In this document: one piece after another, positions 14,374 to 23,152 of the stretch
Layout: each line of letters begins with the position of its first letter
How positions within the stretch are numbered: the first letter of the stretch is position 1
Source of the DNA: CAZOIA01 sp964579675
Lineage (GTDB): Bacteria; Planctomycetota; Phycisphaerae; UBA1845; PWPN01
DNA length: 23,247 nt
NCBI GenBank assembly: GCA_964579675.1
Contig: CAZOIA010000084.1
Span: forward strand, 1 to 23,247
Direction: 5' to 3'
Translations under genes and position numbers: made by a program
The notes under the pieces: generated by a model
What the model was told of the DNA's origin: nothing
The model's database searches: none
The model's input: only the letters and a program-made list of their open reading frames with translations

Positions 14374-16508
14374 GAGCCTTCATAAGAACGATTGTTCTTG
14401 GCGCGATGTACCTGGTGCCGGGCGGGACGGCGGTGAGTGCAGAGATCCGGTCCACCCTGGTCGATGCGCAGGAACAATTCGAGCAGGGGCACCATGAGCA
14501 GGCGCTGAAGCTGTACAAGCAGGCGGACGAGGCGGAGCCGGGACACGCTGCCGTCGCCTACAACATCGGACTGTGCCACTTGAACCTGGGCGACGCCGAG
14601 AAGGCGATGCAGCAGTTTGAGCGTGTTGCCAGCCAGGCGGGGGTGAGTCGGCGATTGCGGCGGGACGCCTTCTACAACATCGGGCTTGTCCGGGCGTCGG
14701 GAGCCCGGGAGCGTTTGAACGGGCTCCTCGCGCCGGCAAGCCGACCGGCGGACCAGGTGCCGCCGGACGCGCCGGCAAACATCGAGAAACTGCAGCAAAT
14801 CGCGGACGATCTGCTCCGAGCGATTGCGGCCCTCAAGGAGTCGAAAGCGATCGAGCCGGGCGACGAGACGGAGCACAACATCCGCGCCGCCCGGATCACC
14901 CGGCGCAATGTCCTGGGTTTGCTGCGACAGGCGATGGAGGAGAAGGAAAAGCAGGATATGCTCGACGACCCGCGGGCGTATCTGGAAGCCCTGATCTTCG
15001 AGCAGTACCGGCAAGTCGGCCTGACGCGGTATCTGGTGCTGAATCCACCGGCAGAACCGGCCCGGTCGAGGGCGGCACGGCGGGCGGCGGTCCGCCTGCA
15101 GCGGAAGATCATGGAGCGTACGGCCATGCTGGCGGACAACCTGGCCCAGTTCCGCGAGGTCACGGAGGAATCCCCGACTCCGCCGGCCACCCAGCCCGCG
15201 GACAAGACGCCGCGAGAGACGATCTATCACGCGGCGGCTGGCCAACTCGACAAGGCGGCCATCGTGTCGCAACGCGACGCCTGCGCGTTCCTGCTCGACG
15301 GCGAGGTGAATGAGGCCCACGATAAGCAGTTCACCGCCCTCGACGAGATGCACGCGGCGCTCTACCTGTTCCCGCTGAATCCGGCCCAGACCCTGGTCAA
15401 GGCGCGGACCGGGCAGGCCCAACTCAAGGAACTCGTCGAGACGATCGAGTCGGACAAGGACTGGCTGCGCGACCCCTTGCTGGCCGAGGCGACGATACCC
15501 GACGACGCTGAGTGGGAACCCGATAAGACGGCAATCCACTACCGCCAATTGCAGATCAGCAACGTCCTTGCGCTCCTGCACCTCCAGTGCCAGTATATCG
15601 CCGCGATGTCCCAGCCGGCGAACGAGCCCGCGCCTGCCTCGGAGCAGGAAAACCCCCTGCTGGACCCTGAGCTCAACGCCAGGCTGGCGGAAGTGCTGGC
15701 GGGGGCGGATGAGTTGAGAGAACCTTGCCTGAGCGCCATCGCCGCAAAGGACAAGGACGCAGCGCTGGCGGCCCAGGCGAAGATGCTCGAGATCATCGAC
15801 GCCGCCCTGGAGCTGCTGCCCAAAACGATCGAGCAACGCATTGCCGAGCTGATCGTCCGGCAAGCGCGTTTGAACGAGGAGGTCAAGGCCGAGGTCGGCG
15901 AAGCGAATCCTGATGCGGGCAACGAGAGCGTCTCGCCGCTGCAGAAGATCAGGAAGTGGGCGGCCCGGCTCAAATCGAAGCTGTTCGATACTCCCGCGGG
16001 CGAGGGGGCCAGGATGCTGCGCGGACAGCAGGAAGACATCCAAAGCGAGACCACCGGCGTCAACGATGAGATCAGGCAGCAGATTCCCAGCGGGACCACG
16101 ACCCAGCCCGGCGCGTCTCCGCCGCCAGCCGGGACGCAATCGCCGCAGGTGCAGGCCTACATCGAGGCGAGCAAACACCTGGCCGACGCCGATACTGAAA
16201 TGGGTGCCGCCATCAGAGGCTTCGACAAGGCAGTTGTCGAGAACTCGTCCAGACCGATGCGTGCCGACGGACCGGTCCAGACCGCCCAGACCCGTGCCCT
16301 GGAGGAACTGGTCAGGGCCCTGGCCGCCCTGCAGCCGCCCGAGAATCAGCCGCAGGAAAACGGGCAGGATCAGCAAGACCGGCAGCAACAGCAGCGGCAG
16401 GACAACCAGGACGTTCAACGAGAGGTCGATCGGCTGGATAGGGAACGGGAACGGGCGATGCAGGAACTCTACCAGAAACGCCCCCGCACGGTTATCAAGG
16501 ATTGGTAG
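14370..16508 (+). CDS. BatC-like TPR protein, periplasmic
   Basis: This 712-residue protein starts with a signal peptide (MRAFIRTIVLGAMYLVPGGTAVSA, cleavage probably after residue ~24). TPR-like repeats follow: LVDAQEQFEQGHHEQALKLYKQADE (~28-52), AAVAYNIGLCHLNLGDAEKAMQQFE (~58-82) and a third around FYNIGLVRASGARERL. The next ~500 residues are helical, Ala/Glu-rich and not assignable to a domain I know. The C-terminal ~65 residues are Gln/Arg/Glu-rich, probably coiled, ending in KDW. It is much longer than the small BatC proteins of other phyla. TPRs usually mediate protein contacts, so it may scaffold the VWA proteins outside the cytoplasmic membrane. The start overlaps the batB stop (ATGA) and batD begins 5 bases after its end. 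The BatC label rests on position and TPRs rather than clear full-length similarity. Confidence 0.78.
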   Translation: MRAFIRTIVLGAMYLVPGGTAVSAEIRSTLVDAQEQFEQGHHEQALKLYKQADEAEPGHAAVAYNIGLCHLNLGDAEKAMQQFERVASQAGVSRRLRRDAFYNIGLVRASGARERLNGLLAPASRPADQVPPDAPANIEKLQQIADDLLRAIAALKESKAIEPGDETEHNIRAARITRRNVLGLLRQAMEEKEKQDMLDDPRAYLEALIFEQYRQVGLTRYLVLNPPAEPARSRAARRAAVRLQRKIMERTAMLADNLAQFREVTEESPTPPATQPADKTPRETIYHAAAGQLDKAAIVSQRDACAFLLDGEVNEAHDKQFTALDEMHAALYLFPLNPAQTLVKARTGQAQLKELVETIESDKDWLRDPLLAEATIPDDAEWEPDKTAIHYRQLQISNVLALLHLQCQYIAAMSQPANEPAPASEQENPLLDPELNARLAEVLAGADELREPCLSAIAAKDKDAALAAQAKMLEIIDAALELLPKTIEQRIAELIVRQARLNEEVKAEVGEANPDAGNESVSPLQKIRKWAARLKSKLFDTPAGEGARMLRGQQEDIQSETTGVNDEIRQQIPSGTTTQPGASPPPAGTQSPQVQAYIEASKHLADADTEMGAAIRGFDKAVVENSSRPMRADGPVQTAQTRALEELVRALAALQPPENQPQENGQDQQDRQQQQRQDNQDVQREVDRLDRERERAMQELYQKRPRTVIKDW

Positions 16509-16513
16509 CCCGG

Positions 16514-18922
16514 ATGTTCACAAACCGCCCCGAATGGTTCTTGCTTGGCGCGATCGTGCTTGGCTGCCTGTCAGCCAGCCCGCCGGCCAGCCGCGGCGCC
16601 GAGATGACCGCCGGACTCGAACGGGACACCATCTACTCCGGCACGAGCACGCTGCTGGTAGTGGAGGTGAGCAACGCGCGAAGCGCGGACTGGCCCGTGG
16701 TCGAACCGGTGGAAGGACTGAGAATCACCCCCTATGGCTCACCTGGCGTTATCCGGGACCTGTTCCGGGGGACGATTCGCCGGTCTTATCGCTTCATGGT
16801 TGCCCCTGAGAAAGCGGGGGTGTTCCGGATCTCGTCGGTGTCGCTGACGGCGGACGGAGAGTTCCTCAAGCGGGGCCCGTTCACGCTTCGGGTGGTGGAG
16901 TTGCCGCTCAAATTCCACGCAGTGGAGATCGAACCGGGCGAGATCCTGGTCGGCGAGACGGCGAAGCTGACAGTCTCCTACCAGGGCGTTCGGCCGGGGA
17001 AGGTGCCGGTCGTGCCGGAGGTTCCGGGGCTGTCGATCCGCCTGACGGGTTCGCCCCGGGTGCAGGTGACCCGGCGGGAGGGGATTCCGATCAGCTCCTA
17101 CGAGTTCAACGTGAGAGCGGCCCGACTCGGGGACTATCAGATCAAGGGGCTCTCGCTCGACGGCGTGCCGGCCGACGCGGTCGCGCTGATCGTCTCGTCG
17201 TTCGTGGTCGTACGCACGCAGGTGGGAGCGAGTTCACTGGTCGTCGGCGGCCAGACGATCGTCCACATCGTGGTGAGGGGATTGCCGGAATCGGCCGGTC
17301 TCGAGCCCGTTGCGCCGGCCGGGCTGAGAGTCGTGCCCGCCAGGCAGGCGTACCGCGGGCCCCCGGGCACCACGGTGTTCTCGTTCGATGTCACCGCAAC
17401 TGAGCCGGGGACGCCAACCATCACCGCGCTGCAACTGCCCGAAGGCCGGCAAATCGCGCTCGCACAACCGATCTCACTATCCGTCCGGCAAAGCGGTGAG
17501 GGCGGAATCCTCGCATGCCGGGGCAAACCTCGAACCGACCAGACGGTTATCGGCGAGCCGTTCGTAGTCGATTACGAAGTATTCTTCCGCGGTGACCTTC
17601 GCGCTGCGGGGATTGACCCGGCCGGGGCCGATTTTGCCAATAAGCCCTATATCAAGGTTCAGCCGGTCAACGATCTGACCTATCCGGGCTTCTCCGGTCA
17701 GCCGATCCAGGTCCGGTTCGGCCAGGGCCGGGCGGTCATGCTTTCGGGCAGCGGCGAGTTCAACGGGCAGAAGGAACAGTTGTTGCGGTTTGCCCTGAGG
17801 ATCACACCCCTGGCCGCCGGCGAGTTGTCGCTGGACGGCCTGCGCGTGCTGCTGCTGCTTCAGATCAAGGAGGAACAGCGGACGGCGTTCTCCGTTACTA
17901 CTAGCTCGCGATCGGAACAATACGAACGGCTGGCTGAGGTTCCCCCGCATCGGGTCATTGATCCGCCCGGCAAGACTGCCCCCTCGGGTTACCGCGGCGC
18001 GGTCGGGACATCCTTCACGTTCGCCACCAAGCTCGACCGCACGAAGGCAACGGCCATGTCGCCCCTGACCCTCACCATGAAGATCACCGGTGAGAGCGTG
18101 GGGCCGCAGTTCGCACCACTCCCCCTTACGGAGGTTCCGGAGCTGACCCGCGATTTCGACGTCTCCCCGACGGTCGGCGGCGGAGAGGTAACGGACAGCA
18201 CGATCACGTTCACGCAGGTCGTTCGGCCGCGCAGTGAAGCCGTCACCGAACTACCCGCCCTTCCCCTCGTCTACTACGACTACGAGAGAAAGGTGTACGA
18301 CACGGTCTACAGCCTGCCCATTCCGATCGACGTGACCCCGGGGAGCCTAGTCGGAGCCGGTGCGATGGAAGTCACGTCACTCGAGGACGCGCACGCTGGC
18401 GATGCCGCCGCCGGACACGAAGCCCCGACTACCCCGGCGGTGTCGCTCGGTGCGAACCATACCACGCTGGGGGACGTCGCCACGGGCAAGCCGATCGGCC
18501 CGGTCGGAATCCTGGCGATCCTGATCGCGGGCCCGGTGAGCATCGTGCTGGTCCGGGCGGGTCGGCAAGTGTACCAGCGGCAGCGGCCGGTGGCGGAGGT
18601 CCGACAACGGCGCAGGAAACTGATTGCCGATCTGGACCGGGTCGCCGGCGCGGATCACTTTCACGCAGCCCTTGCCGAGACGCTGCAATCGTATCTGCGT
18701 CTGACGTTCGATCTCCCGCCGGGCGAGCTGTCCACAAACCTGCTCGCCCGAGCTTTCCAGGAGCACTCCGCAAGTGACGACCTGCGGCGCGAGGCCCAAG
18801 AGCTGCTGGCTCAGTGCGACGCTGGGCGGTTCGCGGCCGGTGCGGTGGACGATGCCGAAAAGGCGCGGCTTATTCATCGAACTCGAGAGCTGCTGGCCAG
18901 GCTGGATCGTGGTGTGAAATGA
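16514..18922 (+). CDS. BatD family protein
   Basis: This 802-residue protein has a signal peptide (MFTNRPEWFLLGAIVLGCLSASPPASRGAE, cleavage ~29), then about 620 residues of beta-rich Ig-like repeats. The BatD pattern is clear: LERDTIYSGTSTLLVVEVSNA at the start, EIEPGEILVGETAKLTVSYQG near 140-160, and QVVRPRSEAVTELPALPLVYYD with YDTVYSLPIPIDV near the end. A transmembrane helix (~662-682, VGILAILIAGPVSIVLV) is followed by a cytoplasmic helical tail of ~115 residues with FHAALAETLQSYLRLTF and DLPPGELSTNLLARAF, like the tail of the shorter BatD-like protein upstream. Orientation is therefore periplasmic Ig-like domains with a cytoplasmic tail. It starts 5 bases after batC, where the ATG is preferred to an in-frame TTG at 16502, and overlaps the next gene by ATGA. 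Confidence 0.9.
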   Translation: MFTNRPEWFLLGAIVLGCLSASPPASRGAEMTAGLERDTIYSGTSTLLVVEVSNARSADWPVVEPVEGLRITPYGSPGVIRDLFRGTIRRSYRFMVAPEKAGVFRISSVSLTADGEFLKRGPFTLRVVELPLKFHAVEIEPGEILVGETAKLTVSYQGVRPGKVPVVPEVPGLSIRLTGSPRVQVTRREGIPISSYEFNVRAARLGDYQIKGLSLDGVPADAVALIVSSFVVVRTQVGASSLVVGGQTIVHIVVRGLPESAGLEPVAPAGLRVVPARQAYRGPPGTTVFSFDVTATEPGTPTITALQLPEGRQIALAQPISLSVRQSGEGGILACRGKPRTDQTVIGEPFVVDYEVFFRGDLRAAGIDPAGADFANKPYIKVQPVNDLTYPGFSGQPIQVRFGQGRAVMLSGSGEFNGQKEQLLRFALRITPLAAGELSLDGLRVLLLLQIKEEQRTAFSVTTSSRSEQYERLAEVPPHRVIDPPGKTAPSGYRGAVGTSFTFATKLDRTKATAMSPLTLTMKITGESVGPQFAPLPLTEVPELTRDFDVSPTVGGGEVTDSTITFTQVVRPRSEAVTELPALPLVYYDYERKVYDTVYSLPIPIDVTPGSLVGAGAMEVTSLEDAHAGDAAAGHEAPTTPAVSLGANHTTLGDVATGKPIGPVGILAILIAGPVSIVLVRAGRQVYQRQRPVAEVRQRRRKLIADLDRVAGADHFHAALAETLQSYLRLTFDLPPGELSTNLLARAFQEHSASDDLRREAQELLAQCDAGRFAAGAVDDAEKARLIHRTRELLARLDRGVK

Positions 18923-19719
18923 GCTTCTCGTTGCGATGCTGCCTGACCTGTGCCTCTGTCCTAGGTGCTCTCGTCGGGGACGCCGGTGCATCGCCGGAAC
19001 AACGGTTTGCCGAAGCTCAGGCCCGTTTCGACGCCGCCAAGAGGAAGCTGGAGGTTGACGGCCCGGATTCCGTCGAGGCGCGGTGCGGATTCCACGAGGC
19101 GGCAGCCCGATTCGCCGCCTTGGCCGACGATGGTGTCGTCAGCGTGAACCTTTACGTCAACACCGGGAACGCCTATCACTTCGCCGGCGACGACGCCCGG
19201 GCGCTGCTCTGGTATCTGCGGGCATCGCACCTCGCTAACACACCGGAAACGCGGGCCGGCCTGGCGGCCCTGCGGCGCATCTGTAAGGCCGACCTCTGGC
19301 CGCCCGGGCACACGTCGATTGGCCGAGTGCTGATGTTCTGGCACTACGACCTCAGTCGCCGAACAAAGCAGACCATGCTGCTGGCGAGCTACCCGGCCGG
19401 CTGGATCATGGTGATCGTCTGCCTGCTGAGGCAGCGACGATCGCTCTGGCTGCGGGTCGGCGTTGCGTTGCTGCTCATCGGCGGCGTGATCGGAGCCTCC
19501 GACGTGGTAGCGGCCATGGCCCCCGGTGACCAGTGGGCGGTGGTGCTCGAAGAAACGACAGGGTACGCCGGTGACGGCGAAGGATACTCCGTCGTGGTGG
19601 ACCGGATGGCCTCCGGCCAGGAGGTCAAAGTCGTCGAGTCCCGCCGGGAATGGATGCAGGTCGAACTGCCCTCACACGCGCGGTGCTGGGTTCGCACCGA
19701 GGTCTGTGAAGCGATTTGA
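18919..19719 (+). CDS. BatE-like TPR and SH3-domain membrane protein
   Basis: This 266-residue protein has a signal peptide-like N-terminus (MSFSLRCCLTCASVLGALVGDAGA), then TPR-like helices: RFAEAQARFDAAKRKLE and VNLYVNTGNAYHFAGDDARALLWYLRASHL (~80-109), the latter a good TPR. Two transmembrane helices follow (~152-170 and ~175-198). The last ~60 residues look like a bacterial SH3 domain: WAVVLEETTGYAGDGEGYSVVVDRMASGQEVKVVESRREWMQVEL and ending in GW-like ARCWVRTEV. This order is the BatE layout, with the SH3 domain probably facing the periplasm. The ATG overlaps the batD stop (ATGA); the frame is open upstream but that part lies within batD. It is the last gene of the cluster and ends 73 bases before the convergent lutC. 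No clear terminator is visible in that gap. Confidence 0.83.
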   Translation: MSFSLRCCLTCASVLGALVGDAGASPEQRFAEAQARFDAAKRKLEVDGPDSVEARCGFHEAAARFAALADDGVVSVNLYVNTGNAYHFAGDDARALLWYLRASHLANTPETRAGLAALRRICKADLWPPGHTSIGRVLMFWHYDLSRRTKQTMLLASYPAGWIMVIVCLLRQRRSLWLRVGVALLLIGGVIGASDVVAAMAPGDQWAVVLEETTGYAGDGEGYSVVVDRMASGQEVKVVESRREWMQVELPSHARCWVRTEVCEAI

Positions 19720-19792
19720 CCCCCGGGACGTGAAAGGGCCCGCGGCACCACCCCGTTCCTCTATGTCTTCGCAATGAATGAACTCGACCGGC

Positions 19793-20437
19793 TCAGCCGA
19801 CGATAATGACGTGCACGTTGCCGGGCCCATGGACGCCGGCGACCAGTGTCATTTCGATGTCGGCGGTCTTGCTGGGGGCGGAGATGAGCACGGCATTGGC
19901 GGGCATGTCGTCCGGGGCGCCGGCAACGAAGTCGAGAAGGTCAGGGAGGATTTGGCCGGCCCGGACGATGGCGATGTGGTTGGGGACGGCCAGGCTGGCC
20001 AATCGCCGACGACCGCCGCCGCTGATCACGCACAGCGACGCCGTCTCCGCCACCGCCGAGACGACACCGGTGATGCCGAAGTCCGCGTCAAAGGAGGCGT
20101 CGGGATCGTCGGGGCTCAGCAAGTCGATGCCCCTCTCTTCGAGCCGGGACACGATCTTCTCACGGGCGGGCATCTCTTCCTCGGGCACGATGGCACTCTT
20201 GCCGCCGGCGGCCCCGATCAGCTCCACAATCTTCTCCAGCATCGCTGGCTCATCTCCCACGCGATGGGCGTGCATGCCGGATTCGTCTACGCGGGTCGCG
20301 AAGACTTCGACGATATCCTGGTCCGACGAGATGACCCGGGCGGCTTGAAGATCGTCCGGCAGATCGACCGGCTTGCCCCGCTCGGCGAGGGCGTCCCGGA
20401 TTCTGGCGAAGAAGCTTTGCTGCGACTCGGCGGGCAT
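19793..20437 (-). CDS. lutC: LUD-domain lactate utilisation protein LutC
   Basis: LutC works with LutA and LutB in oxidising L-lactate to pyruvate in the cytoplasm. The 214-residue product has the LUD fold without cysteine clusters. Typical segments are FFARIRDALAERG at the N-terminus (~9-21), FDADFGITGVVSAVAETASLCVISGGGRRRLASLAVPNHIAIV (~116-158) and the C-terminal APSKTADIEMTLVAGVHGPGNVHVIIV (~187-213). The SKTADIE..GVHGP pattern is diagnostic. The ATG at 20437 shares its A with the lutB stop codon (TGATG), with GAGGAG about 8 bases upstream, so the two are translationally coupled. A GTG at 20440 is the alternative start. It is the last gene of lutABC and converges with the Bat cluster. Confidence 0.93.
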   Translation of the reverse strand: MPAESQQSFFARIRDALAERGKPVDLPDDLQAARVISSDQDIVEVFATRVDESGMHAHRVGDEPAMLEKIVELIGAAGGKSAIVPEEEMPAREKIVSRLEERGIDLLSPDDPDASFDADFGITGVVSAVAETASLCVISGGGRRRLASLAVPNHIAIVRAGQILPDLLDFVAGAPDDMPANAVLISAPSKTADIEMTLVAGVHGPGNVHVIIVG

Positions 20438-21882
20438 CACTCCTGCTCCTCAGCGTCGATTTGCGATTTCAGTCTGGGCCAGCGCCTGTGGAACGGCGTC
20501 TTGGCCAGGATGGGGAAGTCCCGCTCATTCGTCCAGGCCTTCCCGTCCAGGGGCAGCTTGCGGATCCACCCGTTGCGGGCCTTGAGGGCCAGGTACCACC
20601 GGGCCATCCTCGCCCCCCAGCTATAAAGGAACTTCGAGTGCATCCCCATTCGCCAGAACTTGAAGCCGATCCGCCACATGAGCGGCGCGCGACCGCATTT
20701 CAGCAGATCGTACCGCAGGTGGATCAACATCGTCGGGATGTCGATCCGCACCGGGCATGCCTCCAGGCACGCGTGGCACAGGCTCGACGCGGCAGGCAAA
20801 CACTCGTAGGTCTCCAATGACTCCAGCAGCGGCGTGATGACCGAGCCGATCGGGCCGGGGTACGTGCTCTCGTAGGCGTGCCCGCCGATCTTGCGATAGA
20901 CGGGACAGGCGTTCAAACACGCTCCGCACCGGATACAGCGCAGCGCCTGGCGGTAATCACTGGCGAGGATTCCCGAGCGGCCCCGGTCCATCAGCACCAG
21001 GTGGAACTCCTGGGGCCCGTCGAAGTCGCCCTCGCGCTTCGGCCCGGTGATCAGGTTGGTGTAGCAGGTGATCCGCTGGCCGGTCCCGCTCTTGCCCAGC
21101 AGCTTCAGGAAGACGGCCAGGTGCTTCATCTGCGGGATCACCTTCTCGATCCCCATCAGGCAGACGAGCACCCGCGGCCGGGACGAACAGAACCGCCCGT
21201 TCCCCTCGTTGGTGACGATGCAGATGGTGCCGGTCTCGGCCACGGCGAAGTTGGCCCCGATGATACCCATATCCGCAGCCTTAAACTTCGCCCGAAGCAC
21301 GCGGCGGGCCGCCTTGGTCAGCGTAGGCGGATCGGAGGTGTACTCGATGCCGATCTTCTCGACGAACAGCTCCCCGACTTCCTCCTTGCTCTTGTGGGCG
21401 ACCGGGGTGACGATGTGCGAGGGCTTTTCGCCGGCGAGTTGGAGAATGTACTCGCCCAAGTCGGTTTCCAGCACATCCAGGCCGGCCCGCTCGAGCTGGC
21501 GGTTGAGTTCGATCTCCTCGCTGACCATGGACTTGCTCTTGACGACCAGATTGGCCCCGGCGCGGCGGCCGATCCCGGTGATGATCTCGCGGGCGTCCTC
21601 CCCGGTCTCGGCGAAATGCACGTGCCCGCCGCACGAGCGGACCTTGTCCACGAGTTGGGCCAGGTAGCGGTCCAGGTTCTGCAGGGTGTGGTCTTTGATG
21701 CGGGCGGCCAGCTCGCCGATGGCCAGCGGGTCGCCCAGTTCCGGCATGATCGCCCGCCGCGCATCGTCATTCAGGCGGGTGGACCTGTCGAAGATGATGC
21801 CGATCCGTTCATCCGCCAGGGCGGCGGCGGCGCTACGCTTGAAATCAGGCGCCGCCGGTTGCGTCGTCCGGGACCCGCTCAC
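20437..21882 (-). CDS. lutB: Iron-sulfur lactate oxidation protein LutB
   Basis: LutB is the iron-sulfur subunit of the lactate utilisation complex, 481 residues here. The N-terminal two thirds form an LUD domain, with HVHFAETGEDAREIITGI, KSKSMVSEEIELNRQLE, ADMGIIGANFAVAETGTICIVTNEGNGR and the SGTGQ..TCYTNLITGPK segment, all typical. The C-terminal part has two cysteine clusters for 4Fe-4S centres: CIRCGACLNACPVYRKIGGH (Cys316, 319, 322, 326) and CHACLEACPVRIDIP (Cys369, 372, 376), with another cysteine near 360. The remaining C-terminus is basic and aromatic. The start is the GTG at 21882, overlapping the lutA stop (GTGA). The frame is open to 22008, but that part lies within lutA and is low-complexity. 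All expected cysteines are present. Confidence 0.95.
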   Translation of the reverse strand: MSGSRTTQPAAPDFKRSAAAALADERIGIIFDRSTRLNDDARRAIMPELGDPLAIGELAARIKDHTLQNLDRYLAQLVDKVRSCGGHVHFAETGEDAREIITGIGRRAGANLVVKSKSMVSEEIELNRQLERAGLDVLETDLGEYILQLAGEKPSHIVTPVAHKSKEEVGELFVEKIGIEYTSDPPTLTKAARRVLRAKFKAADMGIIGANFAVAETGTICIVTNEGNGRFCSSRPRVLVCLMGIEKVIPQMKHLAVFLKLLGKSGTGQRITCYTNLITGPKREGDFDGPQEFHLVLMDRGRSGILASDYRQALRCIRCGACLNACPVYRKIGGHAYESTYPGPIGSVITPLLESLETYECLPAASSLCHACLEACPVRIDIPTMLIHLRYDLLKCGRAPLMWRIGFKFWRMGMHSKFLYSWGARMARWYLALKARNGWIRKLPLDGKAWTNERDFPILAKTPFHRRWPRLKSQIDAEEQE

Positions 21883-22646
21883 TGCATCGCCTCCGCCTCG
21901 GGATCGCCGTTGCCGTTGCCCATCGCCTCGTCCAGCATCTGGGCCACGTGCCGGATCTCGATGTCCAGCCCCTCGCGGCGGGCGGCGCCGCCGATGTTCA
22001 TCGAGCATCCGGCGTCGTTGCAGACCAGCAGGTCGGCCCCCGTGGCGCGGATGCAGGCCACCTTGTCACGCACCATCGCCCCGGAGATGTTCCCATGCTT
22101 GACGCTGAACGTCCCCCCGAACCCGCAGCACTGTTCCATCTTCTCCAGAGGCCGGTACTCCAGATCGCGGAACTGCTCGATGAGCCCGACGATATCCTCG
22201 GGGGTCATGCCGATGCCGCGGTTGTGGCAACTGTAGTGGAAGGTCGCCACCGCCGGATAGGGCAGATCCCACTTTGACCAATCGACCTTGAGCTTCTTCT
22301 GCAGGAACTCGACGAACTCGAACGTCTTGCTTGCGGTCGCCACCGCCCGGGCGTGCATGGCGGGATCATGCTCGAACAGGTGGGGGAAATACTCGCGGAC
22401 GATCGAGCAGCAGGAGCCGGAGGGCGTCACCACGGTCTCGGCGTCCTCGAAGACGTCGATCATGCGAGCGGCGACGGAACGGGCCTCGTCGAGAAAACCG
22501 CTGTTGAGCGCCGGCTGGCCGCAGCAGGTCTGCTTGGCCGGACAATCAACCTGATGACCGAGCCGTCGAAGGACGCGGACGACACACTCCGCCACTTCCG
22601 GATAGAACAGATCGGTCAGGCAGGTGACGAAAAGCGAGATTTGCAT
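21879..22646 (-). CDS. lutA: Cysteine-rich lactate oxidation protein LutA
   Basis: LutA is the CCG-domain subunit of the L-lactate oxidation complex. The 255-residue product begins MQISLFVTCLTDLFYPEVAE, the family's usual N-terminus. Two cysteine-rich CCG domains are visible: QTCCGQPALNSG (Cys41-Cys42) with PSGSCCSIVREYFP (~75-88), and HYSCHNRGIG (~138) with EQCCGFGGTFSVKHGNIS (Cys173-Cys174) and VCNDAGCSMNIGG (~208-220). These domains bind iron-sulfur centres in this family and in heterodisulfide reductase and glycolate oxidase GlcF. The ATG at 22646 is preferred to an in-frame TTG at 22652; no strong ribosome binding site precedes either. It heads lutABC. Neither a lactate permease (lutP) nor the regulator lutR is in the window. 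GlcF-type proteins are the main alternative, but the two neighbours settle it. Confidence 0.94.
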   Translation of the reverse strand: MQISLFVTCLTDLFYPEVAECVVRVLRRLGHQVDCPAKQTCCGQPALNSGFLDEARSVAARMIDVFEDAETVVTPSGSCCSIVREYFPHLFEHDPAMHARAVATASKTFEFVEFLQKKLKVDWSKWDLPYPAVATFHYSCHNRGIGMTPEDIVGLIEQFRDLEYRPLEKMEQCCGFGGTFSVKHGNISGAMVRDKVACIRATGADLLVCNDAGCSMNIGGAARREGLDIEIRHVAQMLDEAMGNGNGDPEAEAMQ

Positions 22647-22732
22647 GCACAATAACCGGGGCGTTCAGTCCAACGGTGCGGCGGGACTCACCAACAAGGC
22701 GTCACGTGCCGTCGGCGAGGCGGCCAGAGCCG

Positions 22733-23089
22733 TCAGCCAATGACCGATTCCCCCCGCTTCTGGAAAATGAAGAACACAATGAGCGCCAGGCAGAGGACGC
22801 CTGCGCCCACGAAAAAGCCGATCCAGGAAAGCTGCTGTTTATCATTCCGCCGCTGGCCGGCACTACTGAGCCCCATGCCGAACCCGATCGTCGACAGGAG
22901 CAAGGTCAGGGCGGTGGCCCCGTAAACGGCCAACTTGCGGTTCTTGCCGTAGTAGATGACTTGCTCCGACCAGTCTACGTTCCTGAACACGACCAGGACC
23001 AGCCCGAGCAGGGTCACCACCGAGGCCAGCGAAACGACGATACTCACACGTGCCTGATTGTCGTAACGGCGAAGCGAGAACTTAGCCAC
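22733..23089 (-). CDS. Small three-helix membrane protein, function unknown
   Basis: I do not recognise the family with certainty. The 118-residue product has a basic N-terminus (MAKFSLRRYDNQAR), then three hydrophobic helices: ~15-35 (VSIVVSLASVVTLLGLVLVVF), ~53-75 (LAVYGATALTLLLSTIGFGM) and ~88-109 (WIGFFVGAGVLCLALIVFFI). The loops are hydrophilic, FRNVDWSEQVIYYGKNRK and SSAGQRRNDKQQ. No catalytic motif is visible. The GTG start at 23089 is preferred because GGAG lies 9 bases upstream; the frame continues to a TTG at 23113 with no ribosome binding site. It lies 86 bases upstream of lutA on the same strand and could be in the same transcript, but nothing in its sequence points to lactate metabolism. 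Confidence 0.65.
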   Translation of the reverse strand: MAKFSLRRYDNQARVSIVVSLASVVTLLGLVLVVFRNVDWSEQVIYYGKNRKLAVYGATALTLLLSTIGFGMGLSSAGQRRNDKQQLSWIGFFVGAGVLCLALIVFFIFQKRGESVIG

Positions 23090-23146
23090 TGGTTTGGTCT
23101 CCGGCTCCAGCAATTGTCAGCGATCGGTCAGCTTGAGTTGCTCGCC

Positions 23147-23152
23147 AGTATA
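23147..23152 (-). promoter_or_regulatory. Possible -10 element for the small membrane protein gene
   Basis: On the reverse strand TATACT lies about 58 bases before the GTG at 23089, in an AT-rich stretch. No good -35 hexamer is found 16-18 bases upstream, so support is weak. Confidence 0.25.

Noticed and set aside
14280..16418. A 712-codon reverse-strand frame opposite the BatC-like gene
   Set aside because: The forward gene has a signal peptide, TPRs and coupled starts. The reverse product is Leu/Arg/Gln low-complexity.
19720..19792. A rho-independent terminator between batE and lutC
   Set aside because: The gap is GC-rich, but I found no stable hairpin followed by a T-run on either strand.
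20878..22236. A 452-codon forward frame across lutB and lutA
   Set aside because: Both lut genes on the reverse strand have intact cysteine motifs and coupled overlaps; the forward product has no recognisable domain.
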